64,000 nt of DNA from Schizophyllum amplum. Its lineage: Eukaryota > Basidiomycota > Agaricomycetes > Agaricales > Schizophyllaceae. Shown piece after piece: positions 34,074 through 46,069 of the stretch (position 1 is its first letter; each line of letters starts with the position of its first letter). The notes under the pieces are model-generated. The model was given only the letters and a program-made list of their open reading frames with translations, was not told where the DNA came from and did no database searches. The stretch covers positions 124,001 through 188,000 of the forward strand of contig VDMD01000053.1 in the NCBI GenBank assembly GCA_007026445.1, read 5' to 3'. The position numbers and the translations under genes were made by a program.

Positions 34074-34409
34074 GACCGTCAACCCGTACGGCATGTAATA
34101 TTATACACTAACGCGCGCCGCGCCCGGCCTCAATACCAGTTTTTGCTCGTGTATCCTTCTTGTTGAACGCCCCCTCTTGTGTTATCTGCTACTAATGTGA
34201 GATGATGTCGCCCTCCCGGGGGGATAGCCGCCTAAGTGTGAGGCGTGCCAAGGGTTTTCTTTTCGCTCAAGTTGTACGTTGAGTATAGCTAGGTGTCTCC
34301 AATAAAGAACCTCTTATTTGCACAATCGTCGTCGTCTTGTATGATGCATAAATTAACCATTATTTGGAGACAGAAACTGCATGGAATATGTCACTATTAC
34401 AACAAAAGG
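34074..34409. other. Convergent 3' intergenic region
   Basis: Separates the 3' ends of ZF1 (plus) and B1 (minus). A/T-richer than its surroundings, as expected for 3' ends. No gene. Confidence 0.5.
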
Positions 34410-36340
34410 CTACTTCGGCGCTCTGCCGGTGACGGTCTCACCCGCCTGATTAATCAGGTGTTCAACATTTTTCCACCCATCGTCCACTGTCGCAACAGCA
34501 TCGCACGCACTGACGAACTGTACTGACGGAAATATACTGACCAGAAATGCAGCTACTTCGACAGCCTTGTCACCTACAACCGCCTTTCCCACATCGATGC
34601 CGACCTGGCGCGCCACCGACAGATGAGCAGTGTCATGCTCCAGAGGTCGAGGAATATGATCCTCGTCTACTCGGAGTGGGATGGACAAGATGCGCAGACG
34701 AGGGCATCGTCGTGCGAGCGGGGAAAGACCGGCCAATGTCGCGTACCGGCGCGTCTCCATATAGGGATCCTGAAAATCTTGGTGTTCGATGTCCGGAAAT
34801 GGATCATTCTCTAAGGAGAATTTTCTGAGCGCAGGCCAGGCGTGCGTGAGCACATCGAGCACCTCGTCTACGTCGACAACGGGCGAGCCTGCCAGATTGA
34901 CGCACGCTTCGTGTACGTTGGGGAACGCGCACAGGTCGGCGAACATCTCCCTCGCAGACTCGTGGTGCCGACAGCGCGCGGTCGTCACCGCAAGGTCTTC
35001 GAGGTATCCAGGATCCAGGCGGGCGCGTAGTTCCCGGAATAGATCATGTGCCGGCGTATGGTCAAGGTCGGTGGAGACGGATGGCCTCTGGCAGCTTCGG
35101 TGAAGAAATGCGCGCAGGCGAAGCGGCTGGGAGGACATGTGGAATAATATCACACGAGCATCTACAATGTTATGTCGCCATGTCCCGGATATGCCTAGCG
35201 AGCGCAGCGCCCGGAAGCCTGGCTTTAAAGGACGCTGATCAACACCTTTGATAAGTTTTCGGACGACGATGAGGTGCAGTTTCTCGAGGAATGGTAGATC
35301 GCGGAGATGCGAAAGCACCGAGAGGCGGCGATCGGGATGCATGGTGATTTCCCGTATGTGGGCGAGTGGGCAGAGTTGGCCAGCATACCCAGGCCCTACG
35401 TCTCGCCTGCCAAAAAGCCGGACATGGTCGTTGCCGAGGTGGGGAACGTCGGTGAGGTGGCCGCCGTGTAGAGGCAGAGCCTGCCTCGAGAGGTTCACGA
35501 CACGAGCTTGCGGCAGGAGGGGTCCACGACGGAGAGCAGCGCAGAACAGAGCACTGTCAACGAGAATCGTGTTCGGGTCCCCGAGCCAATAACTCATAGG
35601 TTCAAAGGTTCTGATGCGTGCGGCGTAGCGACTGAACGTCTCGTACTCATCGTCAGTGAGCGCGAGCTGATTTGGGTCACAGCCCTTTTCTTCGCACACA
35701 CCATCGTCGGACCTTTCAGAGCTACTGTATTCGGAGCCGCCATCGTCTGACGCATCCTGATCGCTGGGTTCTTCGTCGTAGTTGGGTCCGTGGTCCCTAC
35801 TTGTCTCGCTGTTGTCGCTTACGAGTTGATGATCGCACGGGATCTTCAGAACCTGGAAGACCACAGCAGTAAGCACCCGGGCAAGGAATCCTTCAAGTGA
35901 CGCACCGTCATAGTCATCAACACTGTCAAACTCCGGTTGAAGAACCCATGAACCTCCTGGCCCTCGCTATACCGTCTCAATCTCACAAAGCGGCGCTCTA
36001 CTCGTGCGATGGTCTTGAAAAGCGGCGCCAAACTCGTCTGCTTCTCCCAGAGTACATCGAGAGCGATGCTGCTGACGAAGCGGGAGACCGTGGTGAGAGC
36101 CGCCAGGCCATGGGGATACGATAGCTTGGATACGATCTTGCAGATCTCGAGGATGATTTCGTAGATGAATGCTACGTGACTGGCAGCAGTCGAGAGCGTA
36201 GAAGCTGCTCGATGTGGCGTGGTAGCGTCCGAAGGAGTCTTCTGCAATTGAAGAAGGGGAGGATCGATGAACTCTGCGGACCCAGTCGACGTCGCCACCT
36301 GCGGTGCTGAGCTCGGCAGGCCTGATGATGGACGTGCCAT
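34410..36340 (-). CDS. F-box-like/LRR protein, subfamily B (B1)
   Basis: Exons 36340-35906 and 35852-34410 join in phase 0 to give 625 residues. The F-box-like region lies at ~58-105 (FIYEIILEICKIV; LTTVSRFVSSIALDVLWEKQ). Unlike subfamily A, exon 2 opens with VLKIPCDHQ and a long Asp/Glu/Ser linker (DNSETS..SDDG..SSSERSDDG) before CDPNQLALTDDEYE. LRRs follow (HIREITMHPDRRLSVLSHL, FRALRSLGISGTW, LSPLARRCPRLRILSIPL). The protein ends with LINQAGET. It is the closest relative of 57472-59405, which lies in opposite orientation across the mirror axis, and their 5' flanks match as well. Probable SCF adaptor by family. Confidence 0.85.
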
Positions 36341-36344
36341 CGGG

Positions 36345-36480
36345 TAGCCAAGTCTTAACGCGAGTCGTGGTCAGCGTCAAACAAGAGAGCAGGCCCAGAA
36401 CGTTGGACACGTTGACGCGCGGCGTGACCGTACGAAGCAGGTTCTGATGTGTCACGAGCTTCGGGACCGGCGATACAACG
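36345..36480 (-). promoter_or_regulatory. Conserved 5' flank of B1
   Basis: Read on the minus strand this flank aligns over about 135 bp with 57311-57471 upstream of B1', including CAGAACCTGCTTCGT and TTTGACGCTGA. Homology outside the coding sequence shows that the two genes were duplicated with their promoters. Confidence 0.6.
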
Positions 36481-36606
36481 CGCACGTGGCTCAGAGCGCA
36501 ACAAAGTTGAATTTCGGTTGAAGTGATAGAAAAGGTCAAGGATACGCCCGCGGTATGTAACATTTTGGCGATGAAGACATTGATGAAGACTTGTGTCTGT
36601 CCTGTC

Positions 36607-38529
36607 CTACAGTATGTCCTTATGCTTCACCTTCCGCTCAACCTCTTCCCATCTCTCAATCACCTCGGAGCCCGCGTCGCAAGCAGAGATGAATCGCAGT
36701 GACGGGAATAGGCTCGCTATGAACGCGGCTACCTCATCGACCCTGTTGCCCACATCCCCTTGCCCAACATCTACGCCGATATGGCGCGTCGCAAACACGT
36801 TCGCGACGGCGGGCTCTAGAGGTCGAGGGATAGCACGAGACTCCGAGCGTATCTGCAGCGGTACAGATACCACCGTCAGACGAGGACACCGCAGCGCGAG
36901 AGGAGCGAGCCCGGTGAGAGATCCGTGCCGGCGCGTCTCCGAGTTCGGGTCCTCGAGAAGCGCGTGTCGGAAGCTCTCATTGGGATTGTTCTGAATGAAG
37001 ATCTTCTCCAAGCTAGGCCAGGCGGACGTAATCACATCGAGCACCTCGTCGACGTCGATGCCCGGCGAGTGTGCGAGGCGAATATTCGCGACGCGAACGT
37101 TGGGGAAGGCGCACAGGTCTTTCAGCAGCGACCTCGCGGGCTCGTACAGTATGCAGCGTGGAGTAGAGACGGTGAGCTGCTCTAGGTATTCGAGGTCCAG
37201 CCGTGCGCGCAGCTCTCGAAACAAGTCGTGCGCGGACTTGCAATCAGCTGCGCTGACCATATCGTGCTTGTTTCGATGGGAAAAGGCGCGCAAGCGAAGC
37301 GGCTCCGAGGACAGTCGGGATAAGATTGTTCGAGCATGGTCAAGGCGCGAGGTCCCCGAGATGCTGAGCGAGCGCAGCGCACGGAAGCCCGCTCGCGCAG
37401 GACTGGCTGCTTTTGATATCCGACGGCAGTGTGTCAAGTGCAGCGTTTCGAGAAATGGGAGATCGCGGAGATCTGCGAGTACATAGAGGTCGCGATCGGG
37501 AGGGAGGGTCACGTCGCGAATGTGGGCTAGCGGGCAGAGTTGGCCAAGAGTTGCTTGCATATCGTGGACGATAACCTCGCCGTAGCCGTCGGGGGAGGGC
37601 CTGTCAACCTCGAAGACGTGGTCACCGTCTCTGAAGAGGTCCTTGCGTTTGTGGAGGCGAATGCTGCGGACTCGGGGCAGGATGGGACCACGACGGAGAG
37701 CCGCGAACAGCAGGGCGTTGTCGATGAAGATCTTCCTCGAGAACCAGCCATTTCGAAGCTGGGCGTCGAAGGATCTGATACGTCTGGCGTAATGCATGAA
37801 TCGCTCATACTCAGCGTCCGTGAACTCCAGGTCGTCTGGGTCGCAGTCGTCTTCTAGGCAGCAATCATCTTCAGAGACGTCCGAGTCGGAGCCAGAGTCA
37901 GTTTCATCCTCGACAGACTCCTCCTCTGCAGAGTCCTCTTCGACACAGGCGTTATCATCGCGAACTCCATCGCCGGGGCCGTCGTCGATCGCGTTTTCAA
38001 GCTCAGGTCCCTCGTCGCCTCCTAGCTGATGACTACATGGTATTTTCAGAACCTGAGGATGAGAAAGGCCAGAGCTGTAAGCGCCCGTGACAGAAATCTG
38101 CGGCGATTGACGCACCGTCCGCTGGACAATTTCGGAGTCCGGCTCATCTGAGTCGAAGAACTCCCAACCCTCGTAGTACCGCCGCCACTTCACGACACGG
38201 CGCGTTACTCGCGGGATGGTTTGGAAGAGCGGGGCCAAACTCGTTTGCTTTTCCCAAAGTACATCGAGCGCGATATCGCTGACGAAGCGCGAGACCATGG
38301 TGAGAGGGCGCAACAAGCTAGGACAAGGGCGGGAGTAGCGTGGCGCGATGAGGATCCGGCAGATCTCTTGGACGATCTCGTAGATGGACGCTACGCGAGT
38401 GACGGCAGACAAAGGCGTGAGCGCTACGCAATGCAGTGCAGTTGCATGCGAAAGCCGCATGTCGCTTGGAGTAATGTGACTGTCAACGGATCGAACAACT
38501 ACGCTCGATGCTGGAGATGATGAGGACAT
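36607..38529 (-). CDS. F-box-like/LRR protein, subfamily B (B2)
   Basis: Exons 38529-38116 and 38052-36607 join in phase 0 to give 619 residues; the 63-nt intron has no stop and could be misread as coding. The F-box-like region lies at ~48-95 (IYEIVQEICRILIAP; VSRFVSDIALDVLWEKQ). Exon 2 starts VLKIPCSHQ and continues with a strongly acidic linker (EEDSAEEESVEDETDSGSDS) before CDPDDLEFTDAEYERFMHYA. LRRs include HIRDVTLPPDRDLYVLADL, FRALRSLSISGTSRLDHA and LAPLALRCPRLTVVSVPL. It is closest to 53746-55770 across the axis, with the shared signature FDSDEPDSEIV just before the intron. Only ~260 bp separate it from B1, as in a tandem pair. Confidence 0.85.
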   Translation of the reverse strand: MSSSSPASSVVVRSVDSHITPSDMRLSHATALHCVALTPLSAVTRVASIYEIVQEICRILIAPRYSRPCPSLLRPLTMVSRFVSDIALDVLWEKQTSLAPLFQTIPRVTRRVVKWRRYYEGWEFFDSDEPDSEIVQRTVRQSPQISVTGAYSSGLSHPQVLKIPCSHQLGGDEGPELENAIDDGPGDGVRDDNACVEEDSAEEESVEDETDSGSDSDVSEDDCCLEDDCDPDDLEFTDAEYERFMHYARRIRSFDAQLRNGWFSRKIFIDNALLFAALRRGPILPRVRSIRLHKRKDLFRDGDHVFEVDRPSPDGYGEVIVHDMQATLGQLCPLAHIRDVTLPPDRDLYVLADLRDLPFLETLHLTHCRRISKAASPARAGFRALRSLSISGTSRLDHARTILSRLSSEPLRLRAFSHRNKHDMVSAADCKSAHDLFRELRARLDLEYLEQLTVSTPRCILYEPARSLLKDLCAFPNVRVANIRLAHSPGIDVDEVLDVITSAWPSLEKIFIQNNPNESFRHALLEDPNSETRRHGSLTGLAPLALRCPRLTVVSVPLQIRSESRAIPRPLEPAVANVFATRHIGVDVGQGDVGNRVDEVAAFIASLFPSLRFISACDAGSEVIERWEEVERKVKHKDIL

Positions 38530-38825
38530 TTGGGGCGCGGACCGCGATGAAGGTCAAAGTCAAGGTTATTGAATTCGAAATGTTGCTTGCAGCGTGTCGG
38601 ACATGCGCGCCATGGTAGGCCAGCATGCAGTGAGTGTCATGGCAGCTCAGCGCAGTCAGGACCACGAGCCGCGGCTATCGGAGCAGCAGATAGATTGTTT
38701 TGTTACCCAATTTCAGCACTGACGTACATGATGGCTCGCTCGCGATATCGCAAATGATACAGGCGCTGCCCTCTCCTTTTATCGTATTTTCCTCCCTCAT
38801 AACGACCATCCGTACACTACATATC

Positions 38826-40592
38826 TTAGTATCTGCCAGACTGCATCCTCTTCTTGCACAATTTCCATACCTTGTCGAATATCTGCCACCACTCGTCGTC
38901 GTCTATGACATCCTCTTTCGGCCTGCCAGACGCCAAGATGAACCGCAATGTCTGTGCTGGAAACACGCTTGCAAGGAAGTTTACCAGAAGATCGATGTCC
39001 TCTTGCTTTCTCGGCGGCGTCGAGAATTGTACATCCAGTGCCATTCGCCGGCCAAGTAGCGCCTGATACTCCGGTAGGTCGATAGGCTTGGGTGCGGGCC
39101 GACGCGTGTCCACCGGTATCTCCAAGAATTCCAGTGCAGGACACCGCGTAGCGAGCGGCACCAGCCCCTCAAATGTCACATGATTCATCCCTGGCCGGTT
39201 GTTCACGATACGCAAAAGCGTGAGTGAGGGCCAGGCTGCGGTGAAGATATCGAGCGCGCTATCGAGATCTGCGTCACCGTGGTTGACGTAGATGAAGGCG
39301 GTCGAAATGTTTTTGAAGACGAGCAGGTTGGCGAAGAGGTAAGCACTGCGCACGGAGGCGGCGGTACCGGTCGAGACGTGCAATGTCGTGAGCGAATCAT
39401 GGTCCAAGCATCGACGCAGCGTTTCATAGTACTGTCTGGCGCCAAGCTGCTTGTCGGTATTGCATCCCCAATACGAGGAGTCGATACGGAAATCGAGGTG
39501 CTTGAAGGTGTGGAGGCGAAGTGGCTCACTAGACATGAAGCGCACGACTTCGCGTGCATAGTCGAACTGGTCCGCCTCGCTGATTTCAAGCGAGCGTAGC
39601 GCGCGGAAGCCAGGCTGCGGCGTGAGGGGAGGGTGGCTGAAGCTAAGACTACAGACTCTGATGAGATGAAGATCTTCGAGGAATGGAAGACGGCGAAGGT
39701 GTGGGATGGCTTCATAATTTTCGCCGGGTGAAATTGTCAGAGCGCGAATGTTGGCGAGAGACGCGCATGTGCCTAACGTTTGATCGTACCGATTGACCAG
39801 CGATACCCATACATCGCAAGAGGGTACGGCGGGCTCCGTGATGTTGTCAGAACGCAGCACGATGCGCAGATCTTCGAAGGCGAACTTCTCGCTACTTCGA
39901 AAGTTGATAGCGTGCGCGTTGGGCAGGATGGGTCCGTGCTCAAGAACACTATATACGAGAGCCTCGTCGATGATGATGTAGGCGTCATCCTTGTCCTTGT
40001 AGTCCTCCAAGACCTTGATGCGTTGCGCGTAGTTGCGAAACCTGGCGTATTCCGCTTCAGTCACAACTGCGAGTCGCTGCTCCTCTGGACGCTCCAGCAG
40101 CTGCAAAGATGCTGGTTCATATCAACTGACTTCGAAGAGAATGGCGAGTACACGCACCAATTTATTGACTTCGCGTGGAGAAAACCTGCCGCCGCCTACG
40201 TTGACCCAGTGATGACGGATGACCCAACTGCTTTCCACGCGGGGGATCGTGAGGAAAAGGTTGCCGAGATGAACCTGCTTCTCCCAAAGGATATCGAGAG
40301 CGACATCGCTCATGACGCGGCACGCGGTGGCGAGGGCAAAAAGGGCTGAGAGCCCACCATCGTCGACCATGAGCTTGCAGATCCCGAAGAAGAGCTCATA
40401 CGTGGATGCCAGGCGGGCGCCGGAAGATTCAGCCGCTGCGTGCGGCGACACGCTTTCTTCCAGCGCTTCAGCCATACCTTCCATCCCGAATGTAGTACGG
40501 GAAGCGTTGGTATATGTGTCAGAGGCCAGCGGTGTCGCCGAGTCTGGCAGCGGCGATGCTGTTTTCGGAGGTACGATGTCCGCTGTCGCCAT
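38826..40592 (-). CDS. F-box-like/LRR protein, subfamily A (A1)
   Basis: Exons 40592-40158 and 40100-38826 join in phase 0 across a 57-nt intron to give 569 residues. The F-box-like region lies at ~62-110 (ASTYELFFGICKLMV; ACRVMSDVALDILWEKQVHL). The linker is short, followed by LLERPEEQRLAVVTEAEYAR and LRRs with NIRALTISPGENYEAIPHL, FRALRSLEISEADQFDYA and LVPLATRCPALEFLEIPVD. It ends with a Lys-rich helix, IFDKVWKLCKKRM. It is closest to 46070-47867 on the other strand, at the inner edge of the mirror-image array, and upstream sequence is shared as well. Probable SCF adaptor by family. Confidence 0.85.
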
Positions 40593-41924
40593 TCAAAAAC
40601 CCTTGGCAATGAGAGATGCAGAAGAGCGAGCCTACGCATGAGGCCTGCTCGAGGCTGCGGTGCCGGGGACGTCTCTCGGCTCCGATATTTGGTCGCGTGA
40701 TCGGGTTTTGCCGCGCGTCGTTGAAGTTCAACTCGAAATAAGACCGCATCTGCGTATTGTTGTTGGTAATCATATATGTTATATCTCACGAGCGTGAGGT
40801 GCCATAGAGTTCCATCCCAGGACTCCAAGAGAGCCTGCTTTACCGTCTGATTCATCGTCCTAGTCCTCCATACACCGGGCTGAACACTCCTGAGAAAGTA
40901 CAGAACATATCACTACTGCTTCTCGTGCGACGTGTGGACATCAATAACGACGTCTCTCCCTCCTCTAGGCTTAGCCAACGTCTAGCCGCTGACTCCTAGT
41001 GGAATCTCGAGGTGCATCGAGCGTGCTCGTCGTCGGACACCACCGAGAGGTCTGAACACAAAATGCAAATTTGATGATTCACGCGCACGCAGACCGTTCC
41101 CCAGATAAACGACCGTTCAGGCGCTTTCGCACCCGTCCGGCATCGTGTATATTCGCCCGCGCGACTCGGCGCCTCGTAAGTAGGTCTATCGAGGTCAAAG
41201 GTGCTGCAGGGCTCACCACTGTAGGTACGCGACACAACACTGTATAGTAAGACGGCCCTCGCGACAATAAGGTCGCGAAGACCAGCCGCCGACGAGGAGA
41301 CGAAGGAGTATGAGTGCCCCGCGCTCCCCGCCCGGATACGTATGCAGTAGGTAGTGACAACCACAGGGGGACTGAGAAACAAAAAGGCGATGGAGGATGT
41401 AGTGGTAGGTAGGAAGGAAATCCGGGGGTGTTTGTTATATGTAATCCGAGTTGAAGCGATGATATCCAAGAGGCGATAGCCGGTAGACGAGAAACGCGAT
41501 CAGCCGACAGACGAGAGCACGATCGAGAGCATAAGTGAAGAGAAACGTCCCGGTACGCGAAAACACGCAGAGCACGACAGCCAGCTAATAATACAGTATA
41601 AACAAAGATTCTATGATTGAGGTTGAGATTGTGTGGGATCCAAGGGCCGGAGAGGGGGAGGATAAATGTGAGCGGGAGAGAATGGGAGAGGCGTGGGTCG
41701 AGATGAAGTGAGACGATGGAAGGCGGATGCAAGGTAGGGGCGGCGAGCGATGGTGACCACGATCTGGAACAAGAGACTTGCATGACGGGCCAGCAGCCCC
41801 ACGTCGATGCAAAAGGCGAACGATCCATTCGCGTGGACTCTCTTGTCTTCAGCTCCACCTTCGCCATGCCTCGCGTAACGCCCGAGTCGGCGAGCAATGA
41901 CCAGGTCAAGGTCTCACCCCTCCC
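40593..41924. other. Inner left intergenic region
   Basis: The first ~145 bp include a block (40675-40736) matching the reverse complement of 45894-45935 near A1', centred on GCGGCAAAACCCGATCACG read on the minus strand. The overlapping minus-strand frames at 41000-41909 have unrelated compositions and no splice support; they look like chance frames in the 3' flank of the gene at 41925. Confidence 0.45.
40675..40736 (-). promoter_or_regulatory. Conserved upstream block of A1
   Basis: The reverse complement shares GCGGCAAAACCCGATCACG and GGAGCCGA with 45894-45935, the equivalent site upstream of A1'. The block lies 80-145 bp before the A1 start. Its CGATCACG core recalls the block upstream of A2 and A3. 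Confidence 0.5.
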
Positions 41925-44411
41925 CTACGTCGCCTCCTCCGCATCCACCACCTGCGCCAGCTTCGACGCGCACAGGGGCGGAAACCCATGACGCACCGGC
42001 GACGCGATCATCCGCCGCGGCCGCGCGCTAGTGCCAACCAGCCGCTTGTGTATCCACTCCGTCAAGCAGTGCGCGACATACACGCCCTGCGCCGGCGATC
42101 CGCTTTCCCCGCCCTGCCCTGGCGACCCGCCCTGCCCCAGCGATCCGCTCTCCCCGCCCATGGGCAAATCCCTCGCCATCACCCGCATCAGCCCCTCCGT
42201 GCCCGGCGCGCAGCCCCGCGGCCGCGGGACGTACTTCCAGCCAGCCCGGCGGCCCGGGAGGGGCTGCGCGGGCATGGGGTGCGATGGCGGCGTAGACAGG
42301 AAGGGCACGCTGGATGTGGGCGTGGGCACCGTTGACGGGTAGTCGGAGAACAGGGCGGCGTAGGCAGTCGGATCGTACGCCGCATCGGGCGTCGTGTAGG
42401 TGGCGTCTGAAGTCGGCGGGTACGAGGAATCCGGAGTCGAGGGGTACGAGGAGTCCGGAGTCGAGGGGTACGAGGAGTCCGGAGTCGACGGGTACGAGCC
42501 GTACGTCGCTTGCGGGGTATAGGCGTCAAAACTCGTCGGCGAAGTGCACATCTCGGGGCTGTACGATGTGGAGGCGTCCATGTAGGTGTTGGGTGCCGAG
42601 TATGAGCTGTCGGCCGCGTACGACGGGGAGCCCGCGGTATAGCTGGTAGCCTCCGGGGTATAAGGGACGCCCTGCGCAGGGTAAGTCGCGAAGTCAAGTC
42701 CGTCCTGGGTATAGGTCGCGGCCGGGGCCCCATAGCAAGTTGCTTGTGCTGCGAGCGTGCTATCCGGAGTGTAAACACCCTGCGCATCGAAGGAAAAGCT
42801 CGCGTCCGACGACGAGGCATAACCCGTGTACTCGGAATCCTTGAGATGAGGGTACGACACATCCTGGGACGACGACGCAAACAAGTCCTCCTGCGCTGTC
42901 CCGTACAAGTTGCCCGGCTCCCGCTGCGCGAAGTACGACTCCTGCGTTATCTGCGCAAGGACCTGGTCGTTGAACTGGTTCTCCTGCATGCCATACCCGC
43001 CCACGTCCGGCGTAGCACCGTACAGCGGCGTCTGCACATGCATCCCGCTCGCCGACTCTAGTGGAATGATCTGCGAAGGGTTCATGTAGTCCTCCTGCGC
43101 GCAGACTTCGCCAGTACCCCAAGCAACCCATGGCGCCGGGGCCAGGCGGTCCCGATACTCCATGTCCGAGCGTGGCACACTGGCGGTGAGCCATCGCCAC
43201 ATCTCTATAGACTCGGCCGAGGGAGAACGTGGCGGGCGGAACGGCTGCTTGGGGATCGTCCGCGGAGTCCCGTGTCCGCGCGGGGGTTCCTCCGCGTAGT
43301 CGCTGCAGATGACGCGTCCGCAGGGGTGCCTGTTGAACTTGATACGGAGGCCGGGTGGGGGGAAAAGATTAGGGGAAGGCGCAGGCGCGGGCGGTATGGA
43401 GACGGTAACTGGTGTGCGCGGAGGAATGTATGCGGGTGTAGGGACGGGCCAGGACTGAAGGACAGCGGAGCCGTCGTCTTCTTCGCCCTCAGCATCCTCG
43501 TCGCCAGGAAGGTAAATTTGCTCCTCGTACGTGGAGCAATCGTCGTCGTCGGACGAGTCTTCGTCAGTCTCGTCAGCCCCAAGCGTGTCGGCCGACTCAT
43601 TCACAAATTCGAGTCTGGTGACTGTCAACAAGGGCGACGACGTTAAAACATCAATAAACGCACACGCTATCTGCGACTCTCTCATTCACATTAGTGTTCT
43701 TATCCGACGCATGTCTGCGGTCTGGTCAGCAGACGAAAGACGATATTATGGCAACACGCACTCGGTGACCGTCTGGTCGTCGGCGTCATCGTTCTTCTGG
43801 TTCAATTGCTGCCTGCAGAAGTGTCAGGAGGCAAATGAAGAGAGAATGACAACACGCACGGAGCGGCAGGACACGGCAAGGCGTCCTCCGGCGGACAGGT
43901 TGTCAGGTCTTCGATCGGCTCTGTCGGAACACACATCTCATCGTCCGCCGCCATCATGGGCACATCCTCGTCGTTGTCCTCATTGCTACTGGTGCCGCTC
44001 GGGCCAGCTCCATTCTCGTCCTCATCGTCGTACATCACAATATCCTCGGCGTCGACCTCGAGGGCGGCGAGCACCAAGCGGATCATGGGTGTCGGCGACG
44101 GCGCACGGCCTAGCTTGCGCTTTGACCATCGCGTAGGCGGCGTGGGCGCGCGGCAGGCCTTAGCTTCACGTCGTGGCTGCGCAGCGTCAGCGAGCGTACA
44201 CGTGTACCCTCTTTGGGGCACACACCTTCGGGCCAGCATTGGCTGCAGGCTCTGCGGGAGCGGGCTCCTTCTTCGCCCGCTTCGTCTCCTTCTTCTGTTC
44301 TTGTTTGGGCGGCTCGACTTGGGCGGCCTTGCGCTTGCGGTTCTTGACCGTCGCGGCTGGCGACGACGGCGGCGGCGCTGCGGGCCGCGGGACTCGGGCG
44401 GCGGCGGGCAT
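41925..44411 (-). CDS. Tyr/Ser/Pro-rich protein with basic N terminus, four exons
   Basis: Minus-strand exons 44411-44208, 44158-43860, 43812-43762 and 43614-41925 join with fully consistent phases (0, 2, 2) to encode 747 residues. The 49-nt first intron has a GCTGAC branch site. The N terminus is basic and Lys-rich (KNRKRKAAQVEPPKQEQKK), like a nuclear localisation signal. Then come RWSKRKLGRAPSPTP and acidic stretches (MYDDEDENGAG; DEDSSDDDDC). Most of exon 4 is Tyr/Ser/Thr/Pro-rich, with near-perfect eight-residue repeats SSYPSTPD, three to four times, near 42420-42510. The C terminus contains Gly/Gln/Ser repeats (GGSPGQGGESGS). I recognise no enzyme domain. It may be a nuclear protein with a low-complexity activation-like region. 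It sits at the axis of the mirror-image array and is single-copy there. Confidence 0.7.
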
Positions 44412-45636
44412 TTCGATTTCGGGATAAGATTTATGAAAGTTCGGGCTTGTGCGTGTCCTTTGGACTCCTGGCGGTGGCGCTTCCTGGATCGCCGCGCAAG
44501 ATTCGATTCACAAACGGGGGCAAAACGGTGAAAGACGCCTCGCGGCCCTCGCCCCTTGCCCGTCACCCGTTATGTCACGTCACTGCCTGACTCAGCCTGC
44601 GCACGGACCATGTGTAATGTAAGCCCCTTGTGGCAATCTGCGGTCCCTGCCGACGATGCGGTCGAAAATCGTCGCGCTCGACGGCGGGAGGACCAGGGGA
44701 GGACCTTCAAGGCTGGTGCAGCAGAGACATGGTGGTGAAAGGGAAAGAAGGAAGCAACGTGTCAATAGAGGAGCCAAATGCGTTTGTTGACATGTTTGAC
44801 TCTGTTTGTTCACATCGATACCACGAGGCTGATGACATCACGCCTGAAGTTGCCCCTTACTTCGCAACCTGTTCGCAGCTCCTGTGGGCCAGGCAGACGG
44901 GGGTGAAGGAGGGAAGAAAGCCTTGAAAAGACGTCTCATGTCGAGCCGCTTCTTATGTAGTGGCGTAAATGAATGGCTCCATCTGGTGCCGTCAGCGGAA
45001 TCCCCGCGCGACACGCATCCATCGCCGCCAATCGGCTCGCGCAATGTGTCGGCGGTAGAACCGATCACAAGAGATATGGCGCACGTACCCAGCACGTACC
45101 ATACATACTTCCACGCTGCATTACCCAATCGCATCCCTTTCAGCTAGACTGTAAAGCGAAGGTCTGGAGAAGGTGCTTCAGGAAGATGGTTCGGGTCTTC
45201 TTCCCCCACAACCCTCCCTTTCATACATAGCCCGAGCCCCCATCTACAGAATTGGCCGCATGCTTACCTCGCGGCGCGGCGGCGCCACGGGCAACTTCCA
45301 AGGCGGTCGTTCCGCACAGGACGATGTTGTGCCTACATGAATGATATTCAACTTACCCATCATCGCACTTACCGAGCGATATCAACGCAGGAACTGGAAG
45401 AAGTCAGCCTGTGAACTTAGCTCGTACCAAGGCCCAGCGTGTCGTCGCACTTGGGTGAAGGCCAGGATCGAGTGGTTAGGCTCTCAGTCATTATATGTTG
45501 GCCTACGAGATCATCAGAGCTTAGAGCTCTGAGCTTTGAATTCTCGCGTCGAGGGGCGCATCAAAAATCACTCGCGTCGACAATCAGAAACGAAGATGTA
45601 CTACAAAGGCCCGGTACTTAGCGTCAATGTGTTGCA

Positions 45637-45755
45637 GTCAAGATTAGACACTTGCAGGCAAATATAGACATGCAGACAAAGAAAGAGATACAGACAAAGA
45701 AGGACATGCACAAACAGAAGGACACCAGTCGAGGCGCTTCGACTCTGACCGGCAT
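45637..45755 (+). repeat. Diverged direct repeat, left arm
   Basis: GTCAAGATTAGACACTTGCA at 45637 matches GTCAAGATCGGACACTTGCA at 49353. A later part (CAGTCGAGGCGCTTCGACTC, near 45726) matches a site near 49411. Together they flank the A1' gene and the TIR element. The spacing between the two parts differs between arms, so the repeat is old. Confidence 0.45.
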
Positions 45756-45893
45756 GTACTTAGGATAGCACGCTATATGAGTACTGCAGAGGTACTTATC
45801 TACCACTCGAGTGTATGAATATCACCAAAACAAGCTCAGATGGCTATCCTGCGGGCTTCTCATGCGCTGCACGAAGATAACTCGGTTCGACTC

Positions 45894-45935
45894 GAACAAC
45901 TCGCGGCAAAGCCCGATAACGTGACTCGGAGCCGA
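45894..45935 (+). promoter_or_regulatory. Conserved upstream block of A1'
   Basis: Contains GCGGCAAAGCCCGATAACG and CGGAGCCGA, matching the reverse complement of 40675-40736 upstream of A1. It lies ~135-175 bp before the A1' start. Being mirror-placed, it supports duplication of gene and promoter together. Confidence 0.5.
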
Positions 45936-46069
45936 AAGTTAGGTAATTAGCTCTGTTTGAGGCTGTGCAGGATCATTGAAGTGTTGACTTGGCTCCTCTT
46001 CCTTCGCGGCCAAACTGTTCTTGGGCATCCCTCATCGCCGCTCGACGCACATCCCTACGAGTGCTCTCA

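Larger units (their letters stand above)
44412..46069. other. Inner right intergenic region
   Basis: It holds the promoter of the 44411 gene, a purine-rich stretch with repeated AGACAAAGA-like units (45665-45720), one arm of a ~100-bp diverged direct repeat (from 45637), and the A1' promoter block (45894-45935). No coding sequence is supported. Confidence 0.5.

Noticed and set aside
41079..41909. A 276-residue minus-strand open frame 3' of the Tyr/Ser-rich gene
   Set aside because: No splice link, no domain, and overlapping frames of equal length exist; more likely 3' flank.
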